55,317 bases of DNA from Prevotella sp. (GCA_017557185.1 JAFZAP010000023.1:74526-129842); one strand, 5' to 3'. Numbered from the stretch's first letter, positions 1 through 9,460 are shown. Translations and numbers: made by a program. The notes: generated by a model not told the origin, from the sequence alone.

Positions 1-536
1 ATGCCGCGCCCACGATAGCCCGCCTCATGGAGTCGTTGCAGGTTGAGCATTGTCAGTTGTTCGCGGCTGTCGACGGGTAGTTTTTCAAGACTTTGTTCCA
101 TCAGATCGTCGCGTTTCGACACCTCAACTGTGTCGGGAGCCGAGAACAGGTGTGTAACGCCTGTAACAAAGGGGATCTCAGCAAGCGTGCCGAGGTCGTC
201 GGGTTGCGGTAATACCACCACAACGGTGTTATTCCACTTGCTCTGGCTCACTATGTGCAAGCCTCGCTCACGGAGCGCATTGAGATAGCGTGGCGACAGC
301 GGCAGATCAGTGGAGTCGAGCGACAATCCTTGCCTGCGACGTCGCTCCAGCGACTTCATTGATAGGAACTCCTCTGGTTTCGACAGCTTATAGGGCGAAC
401 CTGCCTTATCCTTTAGTTGCAGGCGGTAGAGGTGGCAGGGACCTCCTGGATATGCCTTCCGCTCATTGATGGCCATCACATTTGTTGCTATCAATGCAGC
501 GGCCATTAAGGTAAAGATTTTGTATCGTAGTTTCAT
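1..536 (-). CDS. S8-like (subtilase) secreted peptidase, N-terminal part
   Basis: The reading frame starts at 536 on the minus strand and runs off the left edge, so only 178 residues are present. The N-terminus is a signal peptide (MKLRYKIF followed by a hydrophobic stretch ending NVMA). The next part has the RRR-Q-G / SPRYL / W-N-T-V-V-V pattern of the propeptide region of Bacteroidetes S8 serine peptidases. It ends in QRLHEAGYRGRG, which in that family directly precedes the catalytic Asp motif; the catalytic residues themselves lie outside the window. A consensus promoter lies upstream (558-589). Family assignment is from memory of this N-terminal pattern, so the peptidase call is probable rather than certain. 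Confidence 0.7.
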   Translation of the reverse strand, partial: MKLRYKIFTLMAAALIATNVMAINERKAYPGGPCHLYRLQLKDKAGSPYKLSKPEEFLSMKSLERRRRQGLSLDSTDLPLSPRYLNALRERGLHIVSQSKWNNTVVVVLPQPDDLGTLAEIPFVTGVTHLFSAPDTVEVSKRDDLMEQSLEKLPVDSREQLTMLNLQRLHEAGYRGRG

Positions 537-557
537 CTCACAGAATGTTTATCGCTG

Positions 558-589
558 CAAAGGTACGATTTAGTGAGCGAAAAACCAAA
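558..589 (-). promoter_or_regulatory. Bacteroidetes-type promoter for the S8 peptidase
   Basis: On the minus strand a -33 TTTG (589-586) and a -7 TACCTTTG (565-558) are separated by exactly 20 bases. The spacer reads GTTTTTCGCTCACTAAATCG and is nearly the same as the spacer of promoters far away in the window (45484-45515), so this is a copy of a dispersed promoter cassette. A second, weaker minus-strand copy lies at 633-663 and a degenerate one (TACTTTG, one base short) near 716-747. Confidence 0.8.
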
Positions 590-753
590 TTTTTATTTGA
601 TTTTTCCGAACGGGAGTACATTCGGCCATTGTCAAAGGTAGTGTAAATTGAGAGAAATGCAAAATAAATCCGATTTATTTTCATTTCCGAGATGCAACCT
701 ACATTCGGCCAAAGGCCAAAGTACGATTTAGTAAGCGAAAAACCAAATAATTA

Positions 754-784
754 TTTGTTTTTTCCAAACTTATTCGTACCTTTG
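754..784 (+). promoter_or_regulatory. Promoter of the MATE operon
   Basis: TTTG at 754-757 and TACCTTTG at 777-784 are separated by 19 bases, matching the Bacteroidetes housekeeping consensus. The predicted start of transcription is about 10 bases before the MATE start codon region. It is divergent from the minus-strand promoter copies in the same 268-bp intergenic region. Confidence 0.8.
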
Positions 785-804
785 CATGACAAAAACCATT
801 TCGA

Positions 805-2160
805 ATGGATAATAAGAAAGCAGCACTCGCCCTAGGCACCGAGCCTGTGGGCAAATTGCTTGTGCAGTATGCCACACCCGCCATTGTGGCAATGGTGGCT
901 TCATCGCTCTATAATATCATCGACCGTGCCATCATCGGACAGGTGGTGGGCGCCGATGCCATTGCCGGCTTGGGCATCACGTTCCCGTTCATGAACCTCA
1001 GCGCCGCCTTTGGTGCTGCCGTAGGCGTGGGTGCCTCGACATGCATCAGCGTGAAACTTGGGCAGAAGGACTACAAGACGGCCGAGCACCTCTTGGGCAA
1101 TACCATTACACTGAACCTTGTCGTGGGATTGGTGTTTATGGTTGTGTGTCTGGCGTTCCTTGACCCTATTTTGCGCTTCTTTGGAGCATCGGAGGTCACC
1201 CTACCCTATGCCCGCTCGTTCATGCAGGTCATTTTGTTGGGTAACATGATCACACACATGTACTTTGGTATGAACGCGGTGCTGCGTGCCTGTGGCAAGC
1301 CTCGCCATGCGATGTATGCCACACTCTTCACCGTAGGCATGAACATCCTTCTGGCAGTGACGTTCGTGTGGTGGTTCCGCTGGGGTATTCGCGGTGCGGC
1401 ATTGGCAACGATCTTTTCGCAGACTATGGCTATGTGCTGGCAGATGTGGCTGTTCAGCGACCAGTCGCAGTTGCTCCATCTGAAGCGCGGCATCTACCGA
1501 TTGAAAAGTAATCTGGTGAAAAACATCATCTCCATTGGCATCTCGCCCTTCCTGATGAATCTCTGCTCATGTATCATCGTGATCTTCATGAACAACCAGT
1601 TCGTTCGCTACGGCGGCGATATGGCGGTGGGTGCCTACAGCATTGCCAACTCGATTGGTATGGTGTTCTTCATGTTCGTCATCGGCATCAACCAAGGAAT
1701 GCAACCCATTGCCGGCTATAACTATGGAGCCGAGAAGTTCGACCGCCTGATGCGCGTACTCACGCTGGCCATCATCGCTGCTACAGTGGTGATGGTGGTG
1801 GGATGGGCGCTGGCCATGCTGTTTCCTTACTACATGGCACGCATCTTCACCACCGACCAGGAACTCATCACGAAGTCCATAACGGGTATCAGGCTCAACA
1901 TGTTGCTGTTCCCCATCATCGGTTTCCAGGCTGTAACGACTAATTTCTTCCAGTGCATCGGCCGAGTGAAGATAGCCATCTTCCTTTCGCTGTCACGTCA
2001 GCTGTTGTTCCTGCTGCCGCTCATCTGGGTACTACCACTGCTCTGGGGACTCGACGGCGTATGGGCAGCACTGCCCACGAGCGACCTCATCTCTGCCGTA
2101 GTGGCTGCCACCAGCTTGGTGTACTTCATGCCAAAACTCAAAAAACAAGCCCATGGATAA
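805..2160 (+). CDS. MATE family efflux transporter
   Basis: A 451-residue inner-membrane protein with about twelve hydrophobic segments, the normal size for MATE exporters, which use Na+ or H+ gradients to expel cationic drugs or metabolites. Family signatures visible are the N-terminal PVGKLLVQYATPAIVAMV segment, the first-helix SLYNIIDRAIIGQVVG motif, and the equivalent GINQGMQPIAGYNYGAEK segment in the second half, consistent with the duplicated two-lobe fold. The start MDNKKAAL is the first ATG after a consensus promoter. The last 8 bases overlap the start of the next gene, so the two are probably translationally coupled. The substrate cannot be told from the sequence. Confidence 0.93.
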   Translation: MDNKKAALALGTEPVGKLLVQYATPAIVAMVASSLYNIIDRAIIGQVVGADAIAGLGITFPFMNLSAAFGAAVGVGASTCISVKLGQKDYKTAEHLLGNTITLNLVVGLVFMVVCLAFLDPILRFFGASEVTLPYARSFMQVILLGNMITHMYFGMNAVLRACGKPRHAMYATLFTVGMNILLAVTFVWWFRWGIRGAALATIFSQTMAMCWQMWLFSDQSQLLHLKRGIYRLKSNLVKNIISIGISPFLMNLCSCIIVIFMNNQFVRYGGDMAVGAYSIANSIGMVFFMFVIGINQGMQPIAGYNYGAEKFDRLMRVLTLAIIAATVVMVVGWALAMLFPYYMARIFTTDQELITKSITGIRLNMLLFPIIGFQAVTTNFFQCIGRVKIAIFLSLSRQLLFLLPLIWVLPLLWGLDGVWAALPTSDLISAVVAATSLVYFMPKLKKQAHG

Positions 2161-2779
2161 GACTAACAACATCATCATCTGCATTGGCCGACAGCTGGGT
2201 TCGGGCGGTCGCATCATCGCCCGCAAACTCGCCGATGAGTTCGGGTGTAAGCTCTACGACCGCGAAATCCTGAACCTTGCTGCCAAGGAGAGCGGTTTCT
2301 CAGAGAAGTTCTTCGAACAGAACGACGAGCATAAGGGATTCTTCCGTGCTTTACTCAACGGTCACGGTCGTAGCTTTGCCTTGAACAACTTCTACCAGAA
2401 CGAGTTCTCCGAGGAGAATCTGTTCCAGTTCCAGGCCGACGCCATCAGCAAGGCTGCCAGTGAAGGTTCCTGTGTTTTTGTGGGCCGTTGTGCCGACTAC
2501 GTTCTGCGCGACGTCGAAGGCATGGTGAGCATCTTTGTCACTGCCGACATGGACGAACGCATCAGCCGCATTATCGAACGGAAGCAGTGCGACGAGGACA
2601 CCGCACGCCACATCATCGATAACGAAGAGAGCCAGCGCGCCACCTATTATAATTATTATACGGGTAAGAAATGGGGCAACGCTGCCAGCTACGACCTCTG
2701 TGTGAACTCATCGCGTTTGGGTATTGACGGAGCCACCGCACTGATTGCACAATATATCAGAGAAACTAGGAAGATCTAG
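2153..2779 (+). CDS. cytidylate kinase-like family protein
   Basis: A 208-residue protein with a P-loop GRQLGSGGR at residues 12-20, the form seen in the cytidylate-kinase-like family common in gut anaerobes rather than in housekeeping Cmk. Further nucleotide-kinase features are a FVGRCADYVL segment (GRxxD type) near residue 105 and an Arg-rich lid region (RISRIIERKQ). It overlaps the MATE gene by 8 bases (ATG inside the MATE stop region), suggesting an operon. The physiological substrate of this subfamily is not established; phosphorylation of a nucleoside monophosphate is an inference from fold. Confidence 0.85.
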   Translation: MDKTNNIIICIGRQLGSGGRIIARKLADEFGCKLYDREILNLAAKESGFSEKFFEQNDEHKGFFRALLNGHGRSFALNNFYQNEFSEENLFQFQADAISKAASEGSCVFVGRCADYVLRDVEGMVSIFVTADMDERISRIIERKQCDEDTARHIIDNEESQRATYYNYYTGKKWGNAASYDLCVNSSRLGIDGATALIAQYIRETRKI

Positions 2780-2820
2780 TGTCAATACTATCAGGAATTA
2801 CTTGATTCAAGGAAGAAGAA

Positions 2821-3315
2821 ATGAAGAAGATCGGCATCCTCAGCGACACCCACAGCTATTGGGACGAGAAGTACCTCTATTACTTCGAACCCTGTGATGA
2901 GATCTGGCACGCCGGCGACATCGGCTCGACGGAAGTTGCCGACAAATTGGCTGCATTTCGTCCTTTACGAGCCGTCTGCGGCAACTGCGATGGTGGCGAT
3001 CTCCGACGGATGTTCCCTGAACGGCTGCGCTGGAAATGCGAAGAAGTAGATGTGCTGATGACTCACATCGGCGGCTATCCCGGCAACTACGACCCACGCA
3101 TCCGCTCCACGCTCTATGCCTCGCCGCCTCAGCTGTTCATTGCCGGCCACTCACATATCCTGAAAGTGAAGTACGACAAGACGCTGAATCTCCTACATAT
3201 CAACCCTGGTGCAGCAGGTATGCAAGGCTGGCATAAGGAAAGAACTTTGGTAAGACTGACCATCGAAGGCAATAAAATGACTGATTGTGAAGTTATTACA
3301 ATAAGTACCCGCTAA
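2821..3315 (+). CDS. metallophosphoesterase (YfcE/MJ0936-type phosphodiesterase)
   Basis: A 164-residue cytosolic enzyme of the calcineurin-like phosphoesterase superfamily. The dinuclear-metal motifs are visible in order: SDTH at residues 8-11, AGD near 31, a GNCD motif near 58, a conserved His in MTHIGGYPG, and AGHSH near 108. The size and motif set match the YfcE/MJ0936 group, which hydrolyse phosphodiesters in vitro with no firmly known cell substrate. It lies 41 bases after the kinase gene on the same strand. Confidence 0.9.
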   Translation: MKKIGILSDTHSYWDEKYLYYFEPCDEIWHAGDIGSTEVADKLAAFRPLRAVCGNCDGGDLRRMFPERLRWKCEEVDVLMTHIGGYPGNYDPRIRSTLYASPPQLFIAGHSHILKVKYDKTLNLLHINPGAAGMQGWHKERTLVRLTIEGNKMTDCEVITISTR

Positions 3316-3360
3316 CAATTTAGAAACCGATATGTCAAAAAAGAAATAAATACCATAAAC

Positions 3361-4497
3361 ATGAAACGTACAATTGTCATCACCGGCGGCGCAGGCTTCA
3401 TAGGAAGCCACGTAGTGCGCCTTTTCGTGAACAAATATCCCGAGTACCACATCATCAACCTCGACAAACTGACCTATGCCGGCAATCTCGCCAACCTGAA
3501 GGACATCGAGGACAAGCCGAACTATGAGTTTGTGAAGATGGACATTTGCGACTTCGACGCTTTCTACCAACTCATGAAGGAGAAACAAGTCGATGGTATC
3601 ATCCATCTGGCTGCCGAGAGCCACGTCGACCGCTCCATCAAGGATCCGTTTACGTTTGCCAAGACGAATGTGATGGGAACACTGAGCCTACTGCAGGCTG
3701 CAAAACTCTATTGGGAGAGTCTGCCAGAGAAATACGAGGGCAAGCGTTTCTACCACATCTCGACTGACGAGGTGTATGGTGCTCTGGAACTGACACATCC
3801 TGAGGGCATTGAGCCACCGTTCTCCACAACGGCATCATCGTCGGAGAACCATCTTGCCTATGGCGAGGAGTTCTTCGTGGAGACGACGAAGTATAATCCC
3901 CACTCGCCCTACTCTGCCGCAAAGGCTGCCAGCGACCACTTCGTGCGTGCCTATCACGACACCTACGGCATGCCCGTCGTGGTGACAAACTGCTCGAACA
4001 ATTATGGTCCCTATCAGTTCCCCGAGAAACTGATCCCGTTGTTTATCAATAACATACGTCACCGCAAGCCGCTTCCCGTCTATGGAAAAGGCGAGAACGT
4101 GCGCGACTGGCTCTACGTTGAAGACCATGCACGTGCCATCGACTTGATTTTCCATCAAGGCAAGGTGGCCGACACCTATAATATTGGTGGTTTCAACGAG
4201 TGGAAGAACATTGACCTCATCAAGGTTTTGATTAACACTGTCGACCGACTGCTGAACCGCAAGGAAGGCGAGGACCTGAGCCTCATCACCTTTGTCACCG
4301 ACCGCGCAGGCCACGACATGCGCTACGCCATCGACTCCAGCAAGCTCCAGCGTGAACTGGGCTGGGAACCTTCACTGCAGTTTGAGGAAGGTATTGAGAA
4401 GACCGTACGCTGGTATCTGGACCACCAAGACTGGCTCGACAACGTCACCTCGGGCGACTACCAGCAGTATTATGAGAAGATGTATAACAACCGTTAA
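3361..4497 (+). CDS. rfbB: dTDP-glucose 4,6-dehydratase
   Basis: A 378-residue short-chain dehydrogenase that converts dTDP-glucose to dTDP-4-keto-6-deoxyglucose, the branch point for rhamnose and amino-deoxy sugars of surface polysaccharides. The NAD-binding GGAGFIG lies at residues 9-15, the catalytic STDEVYG at 134-140, and the YxxxK pair is Y184/K188. The HLAAESHVDRS segment near 82 is diagnostic for this subfamily. A roughly 20-residue insertion after STDEVYG makes it slightly longer than the Escherichia coli enzyme, which is common in Bacteroidales. The next gene uses the product of this reaction. Confidence 0.96.
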   Translation: MKRTIVITGGAGFIGSHVVRLFVNKYPEYHIINLDKLTYAGNLANLKDIEDKPNYEFVKMDICDFDAFYQLMKEKQVDGIIHLAAESHVDRSIKDPFTFAKTNVMGTLSLLQAAKLYWESLPEKYEGKRFYHISTDEVYGALELTHPEGIEPPFSTTASSSENHLAYGEEFFVETTKYNPHSPYSAAKAASDHFVRAYHDTYGMPVVVTNCSNNYGPYQFPEKLIPLFINNIRHRKPLPVYGKGENVRDWLYVEDHARAIDLIFHQGKVADTYNIGGFNEWKNIDLIKVLINTVDRLLNRKEGEDLSLITFVTDRAGHDMRYAIDSSKLQRELGWEPSLQFEEGIEKTVRWYLDHQDWLDNVTSGDYQQYYEKMYNNR

Positions 4498-4539
4498 TCG
4501 TTCTGTTTTTTGCGTCGATTTCGCAGTCCATAAGAAAAG

Positions 4540-4950
4540 ATGATAGGAAAAATCATAGAACTCCCCAAAATCACTGACCCACGCGGCAATCTGACAGTGG
4601 CAGAACAGTTGAAGGACGTACCGTTCGAGATTCGGCGCGCCTACTGGGTCTACGACGTACCCGGCGGTGAGAGCCGTGGTGGCCATGCCCACAAGCGGTT
4701 GCGCCAATTGGTTATCGCGCTGAGCGGTTCGTTCCATGTCACCCTCGACAACGGCCACGAACGCGAGACGATCCTACTCAACCACCCGTGGCAGGGCTTG
4801 ATCATCGAGACTGGTATCTGGCGCACACTCGACGACTTCTCAAGCGGTGCCGTCTGTCTGGTGCTCGCCTCTGAGGTCTTTGAGGAAGATGACTACATCT
4901 ACGACTACGACGAATTCATCACCTATATCACAGAGAAACCCAACATCTAA
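4540..4950 (+). CDS. FdtA/QdtA-type sugar 3,4-ketoisomerase (WxcM-like cupin)
   Basis: A 136-residue single-domain cupin. The motif GGESRGGHAHKRLRQLV (near residues 42-58) with its His and Arg residues is the hallmark of dTDP-4-keto-6-deoxyglucose 3,4-ketoisomerases (FdtA, QdtA, TylM-like). These move the keto group to C3 before transamination. It lies 42 bases after rfbB, whose product is its expected substrate, so the two steps form a short pathway. No matching aminotransferase is in the window, so the final sugar (for example Fuc3NAc or Qui3NAc) cannot be named. Confidence 0.87.
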   Translation: MIGKIIELPKITDPRGNLTVAEQLKDVPFEIRRAYWVYDVPGGESRGGHAHKRLRQLVIALSGSFHVTLDNGHERETILLNHPWQGLIIETGIWRTLDDFSSGAVCLVLASEVFEEDDYIYDYDEFITYITEKPNI

Positions 4951-4959
4951 ACCTCTCAA

Positions 4960-5898
4960 ATGCTGGAAATCAGGCGATACACACCCGCTATGGCCAACGA
5001 ATGGAACAAGTTCGTGGCAGCGTCGAAGAACGGAACCTTCCTCTTCGACCGCAACTTCATGGACTATCACAGCGATCGTTTCCACGACCATTCACTGCTT
5101 GTCTATCGCGGCCACCAGCTCTATGCCCTGCTACCAGCCCACCAAAAGGACGACACGCTCGTATCGCATGGCGGACTGACCTATGGCGGTTTGGTGATGA
5201 GTAGGCAGTGCTCGGCACGCGGGGTGCTCGATGCTTTCCTTGCTATCAATGACTATCTGCGACAGCAGTCTATTCGTCATGTCATTTACAAAGCGATTCC
5301 GTGGATCTACCACCAGTTGCCAGCCGAGGAAGATCTTTATGCGCTGATGACCATCTGCCATGCCCGTCTTGCTATTCGCGACATCTCATCGGCTATTATA
5401 GCGCCTAACCGTTTGCCTTTTGCCGAATCGCGCCGCTCAGGGCTACGCAAGGCACAGCGTTCAGGACTTAGCGTTTGCGAATCCACTGATGTCGATTCAT
5501 TCTGGCAAATCCTCAACGACAATCTCACGTCGAAGTACGCTGTCAATCCAGTCCACACTGCCGACGAATTACGTCTGCTTCTGTCGCGCTTCCCCGACCA
5601 GATCAAACTTTGGTTGGTCTGCGAGGGTACGACGCCTATAGGCGGCACTCTGCTTTTCCTGACACCACGGGTGCTCCATACCCAATATATTTCGGCAACA
5701 CCCTACGGAAAGCAACATGGCGCCATCGATCTGCTCTTCGACCACCTAATCAACCACGTATATACCGACTATCCCTGTATTGACTTCGGTAAGTCGACCG
5801 TCAGCGACAGCGCCAACCTGAACGCCCAGCTCATCTTCCAGAAAGAAGGCTTTGGTGCCCGTGCCATCTGCTATGACACCTACGAATGGGAAATATAA
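4960..5898 (+). CDS. FemAB/GNAT-fold acyltransferase-like protein
   Basis: A 312-residue protein with two GNAT-like halves. The C-terminal half has the FemAB-like pattern: LRKAQRSGLSV near residue 160, a WQILNDNL helix, the beta strand LWLVCEGTTPIGGTLLF, and HGAIDLLFDHLI followed by CIDFGKS. Such proteins transfer an amino acid or acyl group, often in peptidoglycan bridge or sugar modification. It starts 9 bases after the ketoisomerase stop, so it may acylate the amino-sugar product. That role is inferred from position only. Confidence 0.72.
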   Translation: MLEIRRYTPAMANEWNKFVAASKNGTFLFDRNFMDYHSDRFHDHSLLVYRGHQLYALLPAHQKDDTLVSHGGLTYGGLVMSRQCSARGVLDAFLAINDYLRQQSIRHVIYKAIPWIYHQLPAEEDLYALMTICHARLAIRDISSAIIAPNRLPFAESRRSGLRKAQRSGLSVCESTDVDSFWQILNDNLTSKYAVNPVHTADELRLLLSRFPDQIKLWLVCEGTTPIGGTLLFLTPRVLHTQYISATPYGKQHGAIDLLFDHLINHVYTDYPCIDFGKSTVSDSANLNAQLIFQKEGFGARAICYDTYEWEI

Positions 5899-5910
5899 CA
5901 AACTACGATA

Positions 5911-7824
5911 ATGAACACGAAAAAGAAAGACAAGAAGATGCCGAAAAAGGCATCATCAAGAAAAGAGGTACGCCGACAGCCAAGTGTGCTGACAGATGCG
6001 AAACTACGCTGGCTATGGCTGTTGCCAGTGGCGGCACTCGTCGCAGTGGCAGCGGTCTTTCTCACCTATGAGAGCAATTACCTCTTCCGAGTACAGGAGA
6101 TGAACCTGTTCCTTTACACTCCACTATTCTTCAAACAGCAGATGGTTGTTTCAGGGGGTATGCTCACCTATCTGGGAACGTATTTCACGCAATTCTTCTA
6201 CCATCAGTGGATAGGTGTCACATTGCTCTGCTTGTGGTGGTTGCTATTGATGTGGCTCATCAAGCGGGCTTTTAACATCCCTGCCAAGTGGGCGTTGGTT
6301 GTTCTTATCCCTGTAGCGCTACTGCTCATCACCGACGTCGACCTGGGCTACTGGATCTATTATTTAAAGCTACGTGGTCATTTCTTTGTCGCCACCATGG
6401 GAACATCGGCTGCTGTTGCATTGGCTTGGGCCTATCGCTCATTACCGAAGAAATATTTCTTGCGTACCATCTTTATCGTGTTGACCATAGCCATAGGCTA
6501 TCCGGTGTTGGGTTTCTACAGTCTATTGGCAGTCCTGCTCATGGCAATTCTCGCCTGGCGGCTCGACGACTACATCCCACTTCGTAGCGGCATTGACACG
6601 GGAGTGGCCATTGTGGCAGGAGGCCTTATCCCTTACATCTATTATCTCACCGTCTACTACCAGACCAACATCGTCAACATCTATTACACGGCACTGCCAC
6701 TCTTCCGCATGGATAAAGACTACATGGTTTACTACATACCGTTCTACCTGCTTGTGGCCGTACTTGTCATCATGGCTGCCTTCTACAGCCGTCGCCGTCA
6801 GGCTGATGTCAAGAAAAAGGTGGTGTGGGGCTTGACACAGCTTTGCCTTGCCGTAGTGCTCATTGGCGGTGTTTACCATTTCTGGTATAAGGACGAGAAT
6901 TTCCATACCGAGCTGAGCATGTACTGCGACGCCGACAACCACGAGTGGGAGAACATCCTCACCACCTATCGCGACCACGACAGCAACCCGAGCCGACTGA
7001 TGTGGATGATGAAGAACCTCGCACTGGCACGACTGGGACGACAAGCCGACGAGATGTATCACTACCGCAACGGAGACGCTGCTCCCAATATTCCTTTCTC
7101 TGCCCACATGGCACAATGCGGTGGCAAGCAGCTCTATTATAACTATGGACTGCTGAACTACTGCTACCGCTGGTGTCTGGAGGATGGTGTGGAGTACGGA
7201 TGGCGCATCGAATACTACAAGTATATGCTGAAATGCTCCATCATGAACGGCGAGAATGTCGTTGCAAAGAAGTACATCGATATTCTCTCAAAGACCAAGT
7301 ACTATAGCGACTGGGCACAGAAGTACGAACCTATCTTGAAAGATTCTGCGCTCATGAATAAAGATGAGGAGTTTTCTATCATCACGCATCTCATGCCGCC
7401 CATCAATGAGCTTACCAGCGACCAGGCACTCGTCGAAATCTTCCTTATCAACCACTTCTCCACCCACGACAGCGAAGACCCAGCATTCCAGGAACAAGCT
7501 ATGATCTTCGCTCTGCAGACCAAGGACATCGCCACTTTCTGGAACCGTTTCTTCCGTTATGCAAAGAACATCCAGGAAGGAGGGAAAAAGATGCCCGTCC
7601 ACATTCAGGAGGCGGCCTATCTGTATGGTCATCTAGAGGACAAGATCGACATCAGCAAGATGCCTTTCGATAAGGAAATCGTCGATACATACAACGACTT
7701 CATGGCCACTGCCCAGCAGTATAAGGGCTTGACCGAAGAGGAGATGAAACCGCTGATGTACGATCGCTTCGGCAGCACGTTCTACTACGAGTATTTCTTC
7801 ACACGTGACCAGCGCAGCTATTAA
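5911..7824 (+). CDS. DUF6057-like integral membrane protein
   Basis: A 637-residue protein. A Lys/Arg-rich cytoplasmic N-terminus (residues 1-30) precedes about ten hydrophobic helices up to roughly residue 330. The rest is soluble, helical and TPR-like. The segment QEMNLFLYTPLFFKQQMV with the later TYFTQFFYHQW is what I recognise as DUF6057, a Bacteroidales family of unknown function. It starts 12 bases after the previous gene and is followed after 17 bases by the PD40 lipoprotein, with which I recall DUF6057 genes often being paired. No enzymatic motif is evident. A role in envelope polysaccharide handling is only suggested by the neighbours. Confidence 0.7.
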   Translation: MNTKKKDKKMPKKASSRKEVRRQPSVLTDAKLRWLWLLPVAALVAVAAVFLTYESNYLFRVQEMNLFLYTPLFFKQQMVVSGGMLTYLGTYFTQFFYHQWIGVTLLCLWWLLLMWLIKRAFNIPAKWALVVLIPVALLLITDVDLGYWIYYLKLRGHFFVATMGTSAAVALAWAYRSLPKKYFLRTIFIVLTIAIGYPVLGFYSLLAVLLMAILAWRLDDYIPLRSGIDTGVAIVAGGLIPYIYYLTVYYQTNIVNIYYTALPLFRMDKDYMVYYIPFYLLVAVLVIMAAFYSRRRQADVKKKVVWGLTQLCLAVVLIGGVYHFWYKDENFHTELSMYCDADNHEWENILTTYRDHDSNPSRLMWMMKNLALARLGRQADEMYHYRNGDAAPNIPFSAHMAQCGGKQLYYNYGLLNYCYRWCLEDGVEYGWRIEYYKYMLKCSIMNGENVVAKKYIDILSKTKYYSDWAQKYEPILKDSALMNKDEEFSIITHLMPPINELTSDQALVEIFLINHFSTHDSEDPAFQEQAMIFALQTKDIATFWNRFFRYAKNIQEGGKKMPVHIQEAAYLYGHLEDKIDISKMPFDKEIVDTYNDFMATAQQYKGLTEEEMKPLMYDRFGSTFYYEYFFTRDQRSY

Positions 7825-7841
7825 ACAAAAAAGATAAGACA

Positions 7842-9386
7842 ATGAAAAGATATCTATATTTCGTGCTCGTCGTTCTGCTTGCAGCATGCCAGCAGGCGAA
7901 AGTTCCTACTGACTTCACAAAGAGCGACCAACTGCCCACCATCTATCCGGATTATACCGATGTAACCATCCCAGTTAACATCGCACCGCTCTCATTTGAG
8001 TTGCAACAGCCTGCTACGCAGATGGTGGCTCGCTATTCGTTTGGCGATGAAGAGATTGTTTGCGGCGGCGAAGACCTGAAGGCATGTCCCGACATCGACG
8101 AGTGGCACCAACTAATCCAAAAGGCCAGCGACAAGGCCATCAATGTTGAGGTATTTGCTGAGCAAGACGGCAAGTGGACGCTCTACAAGCCGTTCCAGAT
8201 CTTTGTCTCGCCCGATAGCATCGACCCATATCTCAGTTATCGCCTGATTTCACCTTCCTATGTCACGTACGAGGAACTCACTATCAATCAACGCTGTCTA
8301 GAGAATTATGATGAGAGCGTCATCTATGATAACATGCTGTGTGGAGATGAAGTAAACGGACAGTGCATCAACTGCCATAACTTCCAACTGCAGGACCCCA
8401 ACCGCTTCCAGTTCCATGCCCGCCAGAAGAACGGCGGTACGGTCATTGCATATGATGGAGAGGTGAAGAAGGTCAACATGAAGAACGACTCCATCCTCTC
8501 AGCTGGTGTCTATCCTACATGGCATCCGTGGCTGAAGATTATCGCCTATAGCACCAACAAGACCATGCAGAGCTTCCACACCCGCGACATCAACAAAATC
8601 GAGGTGCTCGACTCCGAGAGTGACCTTATCGTTTACGATGTGGACCGCGACGAGGTGATGAACATCGAGAACGACCCGCACGAGTTTGAGGTGTTCCCGT
8701 TCTGGGCTCCCGATGGCAAAAGCCTCTACTACTGCAGCGCCCATTTCGTCTATTCGGCCGACACCGTCAATACAGCAGAAACAATCGGACGCGGTATGGA
8801 AATCAAATACAGCATCTATCGAAAGTCTTTCGACCCTGAAACCCGCGAGTTCGGTCCACGCGAAATGGTATTCGACGCTGCAGCTCTCGACAAGAGTGCC
8901 ACACTACCACGAATCTCTCCCGACGGCCGGTTCCTGATGTTTGCACTTGGCAACTGGGGATGCTTCCATATCTGGCACCGCGATGCCGACCTCTGGATGA
9001 TCGATCTTATCGCTCTCGAGAAAGCAAGGAATAACGAAAAACTACCTGAAGGTTCCGTCGTCATACAATCTCTCACCGAGCTCAACTCCGACAACGTGGA
9101 GAGTTATCACACTTGGTCGAGCACGGGCCGATGGGTGGTCATCTCGAGTCGTCGTACCGATGGTGTTTACACCCGTCCGTTTATCGCCCACATGGACAAG
9201 GACGGTCATGGCACGAAACCATTCGAACTGCCCTGTGCCGATCCCGACTTCCATCGTCAGTTCATGAAGAGTTATAACATTCCAGAATTCATGCGTGGCC
9301 CTGTCACTCTGCGTCCCCAGCAGATTGCCAAAGTGCTGAAAGGCGAGGTGCCACCTGTAAAATATGTACAGCATCTCAATAAATAA
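7842..9386 (+). CDS. PD40/TolB-type lipoprotein with a CxxCH motif
   Basis: A 514-residue lipoprotein: the signal peptide ends in VLLAAC, giving a lipidated Cys16. The middle and C-terminal parts contain PD40/TolB-like propeller blades (WAPDGKSLYYCS, ISPDGRFLMFAL, WSSTGRWVVISS). A CINCH sequence (C175-xx-C178-H179) matches the heme c attachment motif, followed by NFQLQDPNRFQFHARQ. Relatives have been labelled cytochrome c biogenesis proteins, though I know of no functional proof. It forms an operon end with the DUF6057 gene 17 bases upstream. Confidence 0.75.
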   Translation: MKRYLYFVLVVLLAACQQAKVPTDFTKSDQLPTIYPDYTDVTIPVNIAPLSFELQQPATQMVARYSFGDEEIVCGGEDLKACPDIDEWHQLIQKASDKAINVEVFAEQDGKWTLYKPFQIFVSPDSIDPYLSYRLISPSYVTYEELTINQRCLENYDESVIYDNMLCGDEVNGQCINCHNFQLQDPNRFQFHARQKNGGTVIAYDGEVKKVNMKNDSILSAGVYPTWHPWLKIIAYSTNKTMQSFHTRDINKIEVLDSESDLIVYDVDRDEVMNIENDPHEFEVFPFWAPDGKSLYYCSAHFVYSADTVNTAETIGRGMEIKYSIYRKSFDPETREFGPREMVFDAAALDKSATLPRISPDGRFLMFALGNWGCFHIWHRDADLWMIDLIALEKARNNEKLPEGSVVIQSLTELNSDNVESYHTWSSTGRWVVISSRRTDGVYTRPFIAHMDKDGHGTKPFELPCADPDFHRQFMKSYNIPEFMRGPVTLRPQQIAKVLKGEVPPVKYVQHLNK

Positions 9387-9460
9387 TTGAAATAAAAATA
9401 TTTGTCATGCAAGGTTTTTGCAACTCCATCGTTTATTAGGCAGAAACCAACAACACTATC

